A stretch of 64,000 nucleotides of DNA from Adiantum capillus-veneris (Eukaryota; Streptophyta; Polypodiopsida; Polypodiales; Pteridaceae), in assembly GCA_014529385.2 (NCBI GenBank), contig CM043945.1:2824312-2888311 (forward strand), read 5' to 3'. Numbering within the stretch: position 1 is the first letter of the stretch; the number at the start of each line of letters is the position of its first letter. Both the position numbers and the translations under genes were made by a program. The notes beneath the pieces were generated by a model. That model was not told the DNA's origin and ran no database searches. It saw only the letters and a program-made list of their open reading frames with translations. Positions 11,422 to 20,488 of the stretch are shown here, piece by piece.

Positions 11422-12574
11422 AGTTCACCAAGATTCCGAGCTCCAAACTTGTTTTCATCCTCAATAGGAAAATCATGACTGCGGTCCTACCTCCGGAGTA
11501 CCGAGGTAGCTAACTGAGTATTGGTACTGCCATCCTTGTCCAACTGACCTTTGTCATTGTTCTCTAGCAAACTCTGCCATTTGCTTTTGACTTCACAAAC
11601 TTGAGCCAAATAAATTGCCAGGTTCCTTGTTCAGAACTGTGTCGATGCATAGGCCGCTAAATGGATGGTTGATGATCTGTTATCCATAGCTTTTGGTCGA
11701 TTTTGTCACGCCTCAAGCAAGGTAGGGACATATTGAGGTTGCAAGATTTGGTAATTGGGTACCTTCTCGCACTCCAAAAAATGGTCGTACAAACCAAGCC
11801 GAAAAAGATCCAAACCGCTTCAACTCCACCGCAAAGGGAATTCCACATGCAATGGCTCCACACAATCTGCTATCATTCTCTGAAATCCCAAACTCTATTG
11901 ACGATATCCGCTCCACACGATTTCCCTGTGGTAGGTCTCAAACAAATCCAAAGATCCACAATAAACTGTGCATAGCAATGGCGAAGAATTCCATCCATGC
12001 TGCACAAAATCCCCAAGCAATTCCTCTGGTACTCCAAAGACACTCCATACCCTCTCTCAAGCTCCAATCTTCCAAAACCTCATTGCCATTGCAAGGCCGC
12101 TCTCAAATCCCTGCTACTTTGCCGTCCAACCCGCTTCTTTACTCCCTCGTACAAGCCACTTAGGCTCTGTGATCCACCTTACAAGGCTCTCCCAAGTGAG
12201 GCCACCAGATCCCTTCGTTAGCTATCCAAAGGTGCCCTCCACACTCGCTTTCTCTCAGTGTTTTAAAACGTTGGTATGTGACAAGAGAGGAGGGGGCACT
12301 TGGGTTAGCGACTAGGGGGCTGTGGTTGTCCAAGGGGCTACCCAACTAGAGATCTCAAAACGCAGGCCTTGGGGTCGTTAGACCTGGCGGGCAGGGGCAT
12401 TGTCTACTTAGCAATGTTTCAAAATGCAAGGGACAGGGGGAGAGACAAGCTATCGCAAGTGGCATTTCAAAACGCACCCGGGGTGGGAGGAGGAGGCGCT
12501 TTGGCATGGGGTGAACGCCTGAGGTGTCTCAAAACACGGACGAGAGGGGGCATTGCCAGGGGAGTTTGTTGCCT
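11422..12574. other. uncharacterised sequence with a recurrent TTTCAAAACGC-like motif
   Basis: No recognisable protein, although 11700-12320 has overlapping open frames on both strands. From about 12250 the block (T)TTTCAAAA(C/T)GC recurs five times at 55-90 bp spacing (near 12260, 12352, 12415, 12463, 12527). It recurs again at 23440, on the far side of Element A. Removing Element A therefore joins a continuous motif array, consistent with the insertion. Confidence 0.5.
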
Positions 12575-12579
12575 GTGCT

Positions 12580-13533
12580 TGTTGGACGGGAAGTCTCACA
12601 CACCCATGAAGTGCATGCAAACACTACCTAGATCAACATAATGTCAATCGAGGACACAGATGACACGATAGGCACACGGAGGAAATCTCTTTAGCTTGTC
12701 AAGCTGAGACCATCCTACACATACAACACTCAGGAAGGCCAACTAAACCACAATCAAGAACCTCACTGCTCTCAACTACACCACCTAGCCACATACACAT
12801 ATACGAAAGGTAACTCACCTAATCATGCCAGATTCATACGAAACTTAAGGAACACCATCCCCTCACTAGGATACACCTGTCCCTAAGCTTCTATACTCAA
12901 AACCCTCACTCTAAACCCGTCTGCGGAAAACGTGTAGGATGACAGAGCAGAATTCTGAAAGTGCCCGAAATTGAAATTTATGAATACCTATGCGTAGCTT
13001 ATGTCGCCACGATTCTATAGACTACTAGCACGCACAAAACAAACATCGTTTGATACACTTACGGCCACAAATAGCTCGTAGATGCGTCGGCGTGTGCGCT
13101 TCGTCTCGCGTGGAATGCTTGGCGTTGTCGCGTAGCTCTCCTCGAGCCTACAGCAATGGTGCAGTCGGATCTCCAATGCGTTGAGCGAGCCGGACATAGC
13201 GAGAGGATGAAGCTCACGCTCACTCTCTTTCTCTCACACACAGTAGACGGCAACGCTAAAGTTTGATTATGATAAAAGTCTTCTTTACAAAATGACCTAG
13301 GTACCTTTTATACTAAGGCTACCTTAGGTTTAACCAAAAATGGGGTTGAAAGGGTTAAATGGCTTTGTATTTACAATCTGGAAGTGCCATTGCACCCCGG
13401 CTTCTGAAACTAGAATAACTACTCATTACAAATGACGTTTATATCCATAATCCGCAGCATTTCATAACTCGCAAAAGATAAGACTTTGGTACGAAACTTG
13501 AGTTATGTTGTGTTGTTGACCCAGCGGTCAACA
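12580..13533 (-). repeat. Element A left LTR (3' LTR in element sense), 954 bp
   Basis: Matches 22471-23426. Plus-strand edges are TGTTGGACGG...GGTCAACA; in element sense it starts TGTTGACCGCTGGGTCAACA, itself an 8-bp perfect inverted repeat around GCTG. It also holds ACGTGTAGGATGACA (12930), a decayed half of the leader palindrome. Confidence 0.97.
13304..13312 (-). promoter_or_regulatory. TATA-box candidate in the Element A left LTR
   Basis: Minus strand TATAAAAGG. The matching site in the right LTR (23197-23205) would drive the genomic transcript. Confidence 0.6.
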
Positions 13534-13545
13534 TTCCCCCCTTCC
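13534..13545 (-). promoter_or_regulatory. Element A 3' polypurine tract
   Basis: Minus strand GGAAGGGGGGAA directly abuts the LTR start TGTTG. It is preceded by CATGTC-GGGGAC-GACATG, a 6-bp-stem hairpin. This is the expected primer for plus-strand DNA synthesis. Confidence 0.92.
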
Positions 13546-13611
13546 GCGTTCATGTCGTCCCCGACATGACCTGATTGTCGATGGCGATGTGGTGTTGGCT
13601 GTCGTTTTGTT

Positions 13612-13985
13612 GCTGTAAAGAAAGTATAGACTATATCCTTTGCAGTAGCTTGTCTTGTTCGTCCAATCCGATGTACATAGTCTTCACATGATTCAGGAAA
13701 ATCATAATTGATGACGAACTTTATGTCTTTCACATCCACGCTCCGAGCTGCAACATCTGTTTCTGTCATTATAGGTCTACTGCCAGATCTAAATTCAAAA
13801 GAACCCAATGTCGTTTAACTTGACTCTTATCATCATGGATAGAGAAAGTTCTATCCATCACTTGCTCCAACAAATCTATCAATTCGGAGTATTTGTGATT
13901 CTCAGAAACAACTTCTACAATCTGTAGAATTGAGTGATTGGCTTTCTGATCTTGTGAGGCAATGACAACTTTGTATGATTTATGT
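13612..13985 (-). pseudogene. captured DEAD-box RNA helicase fragment (DBP2/DDX5-like C-terminal RecA domain)
   Basis: The upper frame (13985 downward) reads KANHSILQIVEVVSENHKYS and ELIDLLEQVMD, typical of the linker entering RecA domain 2. After a short join, SIHDDKSQ corresponds to motif IVa. A frameshift near 13795 leads to [20 protein letters not shown] (motif V, normally TDVAARGLD) and [20 protein letters not shown] (motif VI), followed by T-RQ instead of TGR. About 28 residues between the VMD and SIH blocks are missing relative to the family. It carries no visible intron and lies in the same sense as the element. Mutated motifs V and VI and the frameshift mean it cannot be a working helicase. 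It occupies the position where Element B has its accessory ORFs. Confidence 0.9.
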
Positions 13986-14010
13986 TGTGATGTTGACCAA
14001 GCGGTCAACA
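13980..14010 (-). repeat. copy of the Element A LTR 5' terminus bordering the helicase fragment
   Basis: In element sense these 31 nt match the first 31 nt of the LTR (13533 down to 13503) at 29 positions, including the TGTTGACC / GGTCAACA inverted repeat. The helicase frame starts directly after. It looks like a footprint of template switching between LTR and helicase RNA, or the remnant of a nested LTR (inference). Confidence 0.85.
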
Positions 14011-15392
14011 CTTTGCTGTTGTTTTGGCTTCATCTGTTGCACTGCTTGTATCTTTGTCGAACCACAACAAGAACTATGATCCATTAGAGCAGACATCTTT
14101 CATCATAACCATTCATCTTTTGAGATCCTCTGATTACTTTTATGTCTGCTCTTCTTCATTGGGGACTTCTTTGTTCCTGTGCAATCATGTTGTTAGTGTT
14201 GTCTGCAGCTTTGCCATTGTAGGCCATTCTTCAACTCGCCATTGAGGAGAAGTATGCTATGATCAGAAATTGGTGCTCCAATTCATTTGTCAATTGATTT
14301 GAGTAGCATTTCCTTATTGTTGATGTAGAAGGAATATGTACAAGAGGATGGTGATAGGTGTCTTTAGATTAGGGTCTAAAACCTGGATGACCAAAGGGAA
14401 AAAACCCGGTGGGAAAAAAAATGCCTTTGCTATACGCTCTTATTGGAGTCGAGTAGTTGAACGCGAAGTACATGTTCATGAAAGGCGAGTGCTTGGGTGA
14501 AACACGGAAAGAGTGCCTGATGCAAGTGCCAATTATGGGACACTCTATATGCATATGAGAAATTTGTCAACAAAAGCATGCAATGTGAAAGAAGGAGATG
14601 ATGGGTGTTTCGAGGAATAAATGTAGCACATGTGACATCAAAAGATGTCTCAATAGCTTCCACCTTTCCAAGAAGGGTTTTCGATGTAGAAGTTTCTCCA
14701 CTCGTATCTGAGTGTGCTCAGTATGTGAGTGTCTTTTGGACCTTCTCCTTCACTTCACCAGACTTAATTACTTAGACTTCGACTCTTTTGCTCACCTATA
14801 CCAGCATGAGCGACACAACGTAAATATGCTCAACTCTTCCAGCTTGAGCAGTACCTAGAATAGCTAAGACGCTTAGACCACAGAGAATATTACTTGAAGC
14901 TTTGGGACTAACAAATCACTCATTTTGTGGCGTAGCTACTCGACTCTGACTTGTATGACTTGTCGGTTGCATGTTGACACTGCTTTGTGACAAGTTCTTC
15001 GACTGTTGTAGTGGCTGCTGAGACATACTTTGTGAAGTTTCATCGTTTTCATGTACCTTCTTCTCTTTGTAGTGCTTAGGCCTCTCGTCAGTCTTTTCTT
15101 TATGTGGTTTATGGATTTTTTAAATTTTTTCTTAATAATAAACAAGGAAAATCTAAAAACAACTCAACAAAAGAAAAATCATTCAAATAGAAATCTAAAT
15201 GCTATGTACACTATACACATGTCCCTAGGGGCTCATATATGGATTTTGTCCCCATACTCCTCTGTAACACTACTATGAGGGCATATACTCTAAATTTTGT
15301 CAAAAAATTATCACAATAAAACGCAAAAATTCAATGCATCTCACAAAACATTGCCCTCTAATAGTCATAATGTTAGGTCCGCATTCAGAATG
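14011..15392. other. uncharacterised region of Element A between internal PPT and helicase
   Basis: No recognisable protein on either strand. Minus-strand frames at 14430-14663 and 14936-15145 are short and without motifs. It sits where Element B has its second leader and accessory ORFs, but contains none of the palindromes and no match that I can see to those ORFs. It may be further captured DNA or decayed accessory sequence. Confidence 0.45.
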
Positions 15393-15406
15393 CCTCCCCC
15401 CTTCCT
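15393..15406 (-). promoter_or_regulatory. internal polypurine tract of Element A
   Basis: Minus strand AGGAAGGGGGGAGG, nearly the same as the 3' polypurine tract and as the internal tract of Element B (40315-40328, AGGAGGGGGGGAGG). It lies about 290 bp after the Trp-repeat ORF. It could prime a second plus strand (inference). Confidence 0.65.
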
Positions 15407-15692
15407 ATTTGGAGTCATCCTTTACGACAGGGTATCGCAAAGGGTATGTGTTGTGCTTGGGCAATTAAAAGTTGTGCCTATGCAGGCCTTGTAATGTAGC
15501 CCTATTATGCATACACAGTCAATGCATGGAAAATATTTATGTTGTGCAAGATGTGGGTATAAGCAATTTGCTTTTTGGCATTTGTTGGCGACGCTTCCTA
15601 TTCTAAGCAATGTAATGGTCTTTGAAGCTCTTGTATCGTTGCTTGATTGAAGCGACTTGTCTCTTCTAGCTGTATTGTAATCGTAGGAAGAA

Positions 15693-16430
15693 TTATAAGA
15701 ATTCAAGCGGCGATGCACTGACAACAGTTTTGTTGTTCTTCTTTGGGACCCATTTCTTGGTGATTATTGGCTCTTTTGTTGCTGGCTCTCGTTTGGGAAC
15801 CCATACTTGCCCGTGCTTCGTTTGTGTTTGAAGGGAATACTTTGGGATCCACCTTGTTGTGTGAGTCACCTGTGGTCTTTGCTTCAGCCCTTGTACGTTG
15901 GGTTGGGGACGGTATTTAGGCTTTGAAAGTTGATACTGTGGTTGTTTTGGAATCCAAATGAATTCTTGATTTTTTTGTGCATGAATCAACTTCTTTGGAG
16001 CCCAAACCTGAATTGTGAAAGCTTGCGAATTTGTGATATTCTTACCCGTTCGTGCACGCTTTCCTTGTTTTTGTTTTGGTGTTGGATCTTGTGATTTGTC
16101 ATTAGAGATCTTTGTCTTCTTGATCCATATCTGTTTTTTGCCGATCTGGCTTTTTGGTATCCAGATTTGTCGAGCTTTTTGGCTTTGACTTGTTGTCCTG
16201 TTCTTTTGACCTGTCATGGTTGTTGTTGAAGGGGTTGGTGATAGTGATGGCCTGAGTTGATGATAGGGGATGTCGTAAGATTCATCACTATCGCTACTAT
16301 CCTCAGCAAGGTTGACTTCTTGTACTTTCCCTTGATTTTTTGGCTGGTATTGGAAAGTTACTGTCTGTTTGCTCGTGGGTGGTAGTTTCTTGGAGGACTT
16401 TGGAATCCACTTTTGATGCACTTTATTCAT
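15693..16430 (-). CDS. Trp-Ile-Pro-Lys repeat region, 245 codons
   Basis: A basic, Gln/Lys-rich protein with nine W-[IVA]-[PK]-K units: KWIPK, QIWIPK, QIWIKK, VWAPK, FIWIPK, RWIPK, VWVPK, KWVPK and similar, spaced 13-60 residues. No enzyme domain. It is in the same frame as the upstream Gag-protease ORF, separated by one TGA and 24 bases, so it may once have been the C-terminal part of that polyprotein. Element B has the equivalent after its second protease (39775-40293). It survives in Element A although the whole RT-integrase block is gone, so it probably has a role not tied to those enzymes (inference). Confidence 0.7.
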   Translation of the reverse strand: MNKVHQKWIPKSSKKLPPTSKQTVTFQYQPKNQGKVQEVNLAEDSSDSDESYDIPYHQLRPSLSPTPSTTTMTGQKNRTTSQSQKARQIWIPKSQIGKKQIWIKKTKISNDKSQDPTPKQKQGKRARTGKNITNSQAFTIQVWAPKKLIHAQKNQEFIWIPKQPQYQLSKPKYRPQPNVQGLKQRPQVTHTTRWIPKYSLQTQTKHGQVWVPKREPATKEPIITKKWVPKKNNKTVVSASPLEFL

Positions 16431-16454
16431 GTAGCGATGACATTGATTCCAGGG

Positions 16455-19079
16455 TCATTGATCTTCTTGAAGCTCGAAGTGTTCTACGGAGTCATAGAAC
16501 TCGTCGTCTTCTTCATCTTTTGATTCTCCACATTTATTTGTTTGCTCCTTATTTCGAGAGCTTGTTAATGTCTGGATTTCTTCGTTTTCCTGGATTACAC
16601 TCACTGCAAAATAAGGAACGACATCATAGCCATTTTCATCACAAAACTTTGTTGTGGGAGCATCCTCCACGATGCACACGTCCAGAGTAGCCAAGATGTG
16701 TTCCCATCCAAAAGGCTCTAACTCTTCTTCAGGAAATGGTTCTGGGATATAGTCCCTATCCTCCATAGGTCGCTCTAGGATACATTCCTCACGTTTCAAG
16801 CTACCACATTGTGAAGCTCCACACATCCACAGTTCTTTAGGCTTACCTAACCAAGCTGGAAGTTCTGATCCTGCAACTGTGGTGGAATCAAACTCCTCTA
16901 CCGGTGTTCTCGTCACATCCCTATAGCTATGGTCCCTCAAGTTTATCTTTGTTATGGTTTCCATATGTCTCAGGTATATATGGTCATAACCCCAATCTTG
17001 GACCATTTTCAATTGTCGCATGAACGGTCTTCCCAGAATGATGTCATAGTTGTTCTTCTTGCCAAAGTCAACAACAGCAAAAGTGTGTTCATATTCAATG
17101 CCACAAGAAGTAACAAGTACTTTTTCTAGCAGTCCTATGGGCTTTTCCTTGTGTCCGTCTGCAAGCTGCAGGGTCATTCGTGTGGATATCAAAGCAGGTT
17201 TTTCCCATTTTTTCCAAACCTCTTTGGTTGCAATGGCCACACCAGCTCCACTGTCAAGGATTGCCATGGTTTGTACACCATTGAATTCCACAGGAAGGGT
17301 GGTGTTTTCATCTTCTCCCTCGTAATACTCGCCTACCTTGTTTAATGGCACTGGCCTAGTATTTAGTTGAGGCATTTCAAGCTCTTTGATGCCTTCCTCG
17401 ATTTGAGTCATTGGGGTTTTTACACCAAATTTCTCTAGACATTTACCCACATTAGCCCACATGTTTGGTCTTATTCTGAGCAACTCGGCTAACATTATTG
17501 TACAGGTGACTGGGGTAGATAGAATATCTACTAGCCCCTTTGAATCGATGGCCTTGTTGGGAGACAGTCTCTGTGATGGGACTGCAACCACATCTAACTT
17601 GGTCTCATACTCTCCCATATAGGATGGTAGTGTTCTTAGCGAATGGGGTTGACTATCCATAGATTGTACAGATCCTTTGTCGCCCCAACACGATCGCACG
17701 TCTAGATTCATTTGAGATCCAGTCTCAAATTCCTCTATTGGTGGTAGAAACACTTCTCGTTCATCACCAGTCTTGTCTACTCGTCTTCTTAGGTCATCGG
17801 CTTCATTGGCCTCTCTGACTTGTTTCCACAATTCGTCAAGACCATCTATCTCTTTACAATCCTCAGGTATAGCTTGGTGAAATCCCTTGGAAGAGTTATC
17901 CGTGGTATTCAGTACTATCCTTGGTTCTAATGTTGGGTCTTTGAGGTTTGTTCTATGCTCATGACTAGAATCTGGATCTTTTAGTTCCTGGTTTGGTGGG
18001 ATTACTTGTGTAGGCATGACGCGGATCACATCCTTAGGTTTTGCAACTGGTGGTTCTAGTAAAGATTGGGCTGTTTGAATCATTTTCCTGCACATTTCCA
18101 ACCTTTGCTTTTCTAATTCCGCATAGGGATATGTCATCCACCTCTGTTCTTGGGTTTGGTTGTTTTTGAGCCTCGCATTATAGGCTTTCAAGAGGGCATC
18201 TAATGTCTCATTAACCTTCTCTACCAACACAGATCCTCCTGAACTAGCACTTCTTGGTTTCTCATCTGTGGATGGTTCTTCTAGAGGTTTAACCATCTGT
18301 GTAAGAGAAGGTGCCTCCTTTTCCTCATGTTGTTTTATCTTCTCCTCAGCTTCGGTAAGCTTCTCAGCTAGGGATTTTTGCTCTCGTTCCCTGTGTGCTT
18401 TCATCCTAGTCTTTCTAGCTTTCCAACTATTTCGTTTGCCCTTGGTTTTTTGACTAGGTGCGTCGGTCTTTGGTCCATCATCTGTCTTTGGACTCGTGTC
18501 ACTTTCCGTGTTTTTTGTCTCTGGATTCTCATCAGCTTTCTTTTGGGCTTGTGCTCTCGTAACCACTTGAACTGGTACGACATTTTCATTTTCTGAGCTA
18601 CTAGGTAGCTGAACAATCCCTAATACATTTGTCGTGCTTTTCCTGATTTGGTTTGGTTTTTTCGGGCAATCGGGGATCAAGTGAGTGATGCCACACTCAA
18701 GACAATAGGCATTTACTTCAGTGATCTCCGAATGAGGACATTGTTTGACCAAGTGGTTGTCACGACTTTTGTGACAATCTGTCTTTGGTTGAGGAGATTC
18801 TTTTAGCATTTCTTGTTGACTATAAGCAAGCTTTGACCTAGATAAGCCATTATTTGCAATGAATCGCAATGTCCTTTCGTCCATTTCATACCTTCTTTCT
18901 TTCGACTGAAACCCAGGAGGTGGAGGTTGTACCGGCCTCACCACTCCATGTGTTTCTCTCACATTTTGTTGCTCCGAAGGGTAGTACTCACTTTGGTTGC
19001 TATACCACATTGTAGCTGGTACTGGAGTTGGTTTATTTGATGCTTCCATCATTGGCATGTATCTCATGTCTACCGGCAT
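16455..19079 (-). CDS. Gag C-terminal half plus retropepsin
   Basis: 874 codons. Order: proline-rich linker; zinc-knuckle region in which the second knuckle CLECGITHLIPDC (CX2CX3HX4C) is intact and the first has lost a cysteine (CHKS...C); TRAQAQKK basic segment; Lys/Glu-rich coiled-coil-like stretch; SGGSVLVEKVNETLDALL block; aspartic protease with AILDSGAGVAIATKEV and NNYDIILGRPFM (the catalytic D-S-G and the ILG flap partner). It ends with an acidic tail and TGA. It overlaps the upstream gag ORF by 10 nt in another frame; Element B shows these as one product, so a frameshift near 19090-19120 is likely. No RT follows. Confidence 0.9.
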   Translation of the reverse strand: MPVDMRYMPMMEASNKPTPVPATMWYSNQSEYYPSEQQNVRETHGVVRPVQPPPPGFQSKERRYEMDERTLRFIANNGLSRSKLAYSQQEMLKESPQPKTDCHKSRDNHLVKQCPHSEITEVNAYCLECGITHLIPDCPKKPNQIRKSTTNVLGIVQLPSSSENENVVPVQVVTRAQAQKKADENPETKNTESDTSPKTDDGPKTDAPSQKTKGKRNSWKARKTRMKAHREREQKSLAEKLTEAEEKIKQHEEKEAPSLTQMVKPLEEPSTDEKPRSASSGGSVLVEKVNETLDALLKAYNARLKNNQTQEQRWMTYPYAELEKQRLEMCRKMIQTAQSLLEPPVAKPKDVIRVMPTQVIPPNQELKDPDSSHEHRTNLKDPTLEPRIVLNTTDNSSKGFHQAIPEDCKEIDGLDELWKQVREANEADDLRRRVDKTGDEREVFLPPIEEFETGSQMNLDVRSCWGDKGSVQSMDSQPHSLRTLPSYMGEYETKLDVVAVPSQRLSPNKAIDSKGLVDILSTPVTCTIMLAELLRIRPNMWANVGKCLEKFGVKTPMTQIEEGIKELEMPQLNTRPVPLNKVGEYYEGEDENTTLPVEFNGVQTMAILDSGAGVAIATKEVWKKWEKPALISTRMTLQLADGHKEKPIGLLEKVLVTSCGIEYEHTFAVVDFGKKNNYDIILGRPFMRQLKMVQDWGYDHIYLRHMETITKINLRDHSYRDVTRTPVEEFDSTTVAGSELPAWLGKPKELWMCGASQCGSLKREECILERPMEDRDYIPEPFPEEELEPFGWEHILATLDVCIVEDAPTTKFCDENGYDVVPYFAVSVIQENEEIQTLTSSRNKEQTNKCGESKDEEDDEFYDSVEHFELQEDQ

Positions 19080-20488
19080 TCTAGCACCTGGCAGCGGAGA
19101 AGCTGTGGCCTTAAAACTCCTACTGGTCCTGGAGCATTCCCCGTAATGTATCTAGGTGGAGTAGGTGCTTCTGGAACAGGTTGTACATACCTCTCCCTAG
19201 CATTTTCCATGCTATAATAACACTCTTCCCCCGTATGGTTCGTCCATTTTCTCTCAATTTCACACCACTTCAGCTCTCCCGAATCAGACCTTACAAGAGG
19301 AATCAACCTCTTGACCAAGTCGTCAATAAACTTTTCTTGATCAATAGGTGCCATTGGCTTGGTAATGGACTCACTTATCTGTGAAACACTGTGCTGAGAG
19401 GATGTGTCATCTCCTTGACTCTTTAAGTCCTTTTCTTTGTATGCCTCACAGTTATCCACTAGATAAAGAGCTTCTTTGATCAACTCGTTTAGCGTCATCC
19501 TCCTTATCATATGCAGATCCTTCTGAAGGCCCTCATCTCTCATTCCCTGGATAAATATCAGCATCAGTCGTGCTTGCATAGGTAATTCCGCTCTCGGACA
19601 GAGCTTAACATATCTCTTGAGTCGTAATGATGCTTTGCGTACTGATTCATCCTCTTTTTGTTTGAATCTATGGATTTGCGAGACCGTGTTGTGAGCAATG
19701 CCTTTTGGCGAGAATTCTTCAATAAACTCCTCAAACAGCTCATCTAGGGTCTCAAAATCCCATTTTTCCACCGAGTCAAACCAAGTAGCTGCATCATCTT
19801 CTAGAGTCAATCCAAATCCCGCAAACTGTGTCGCAAAATCTGAAACTTCCTCTGCTCTAATCACTCTTCTAAAAGCCGCTACGTGATCTCTCGGATCTTT
19901 ATCTCCGGAGTATTTTTTGTTTACCCATTTCTGGACTTGGGATGGTCTAACTCGTCCATTGTCTACAAGTCTAACCAGAGACTCTCCCAATCCTTCTTTC
20001 GTTATCGCTCTTGAAGGGAATCCTGGTGGCTCTCTTCTTGGAACTCCTATAGGAATTCTCGTGTTTGGTGGAGGCATTTGTGGTCCTTCATTGACCAAAT
20101 ATCCACCTCTTTCTAGAACAGTTTGTGGATTTGTGCTTTCTACAACTCTGTATTCTCGTCCATACTTGTCGACAATTATAGATCTCCATTGATAGTCGAC
20201 TCCGTATGTGTAGACATATAAGAGCTTGTAATCCGTTATCTCTTCTAGGTATGGATCTGAGCACCTATAAAGATTGACCTCATTGTCGTCAATGTATCTA
20301 TATAGTCCTTCACTCTCATGACCAATCATCCAAACTCTCTCAACAAGATGGGTCTTTATCAATTGCAAGTTTGGAAGATCCATTGTGGGAGGATATTCCT
20401 CTATCGTCGGGATCTCCAAGTCGTGTAAGCTACGTTTGAATCTAGGGTAGACATGATTTCTGGGCTTAAGAGCTTTTGCTTGGTTCAA
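19070..20488 (-). CDS. Gag N-terminal part with retrotransposon gag domain
   Basis: 472 codons. The start MNQAKALKPRNH follows the long leader; the capsid-type domain is visible as HVAAFRRVIRAEEVSDFATQ, ATWFDSVEKWDFETLDELFE, KASLRLKRYVKLCPRAELPM and FIQGMRDEGLQKDLHM. The C-terminus (YITGNAPGPVGVLRP) matches Element B Gag before its zinc knuckles, then the frame breaks. It would form the virus-like particle. The intact length over 472 codons implies little decay since insertion. Confidence 0.92.
   Translation of the reverse strand: MNQAKALKPRNHVYPRFKRSLHDLEIPTIEEYPPTMDLPNLQLIKTHLVERVWMIGHESEGLYRYIDDNEVNLYRCSDPYLEEITDYKLLYVYTYGVDYQWRSIIVDKYGREYRVVESTNPQTVLERGGYLVNEGPQMPPPNTRIPIGVPRREPPGFPSRAITKEGLGESLVRLVDNGRVRPSQVQKWVNKKYSGDKDPRDHVAAFRRVIRAEEVSDFATQFAGFGLTLEDDAATWFDSVEKWDFETLDELFEEFIEEFSPKGIAHNTVSQIHRFKQKEDESVRKASLRLKRYVKLCPRAELPMQARLMLIFIQGMRDEGLQKDLHMIRRMTLNELIKEALYLVDNCEAYKEKDLKSQGDDTSSQHSVSQISESITKPMAPIDQEKFIDDLVKRLIPLVRSDSGELKWCEIERKWTNHTGEECYYSMENARERYVQPVPEAPTPPRYITGNAPGPVGVLRPQLLRCQVLECR

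Noticed and set aside
13503-14011. A functional host helicase gene
   Set aside because: Only part of RecA domain 2 is present, motifs V and VI are altered, the frame is broken, and it lies wholly between the LTRs of Element A.
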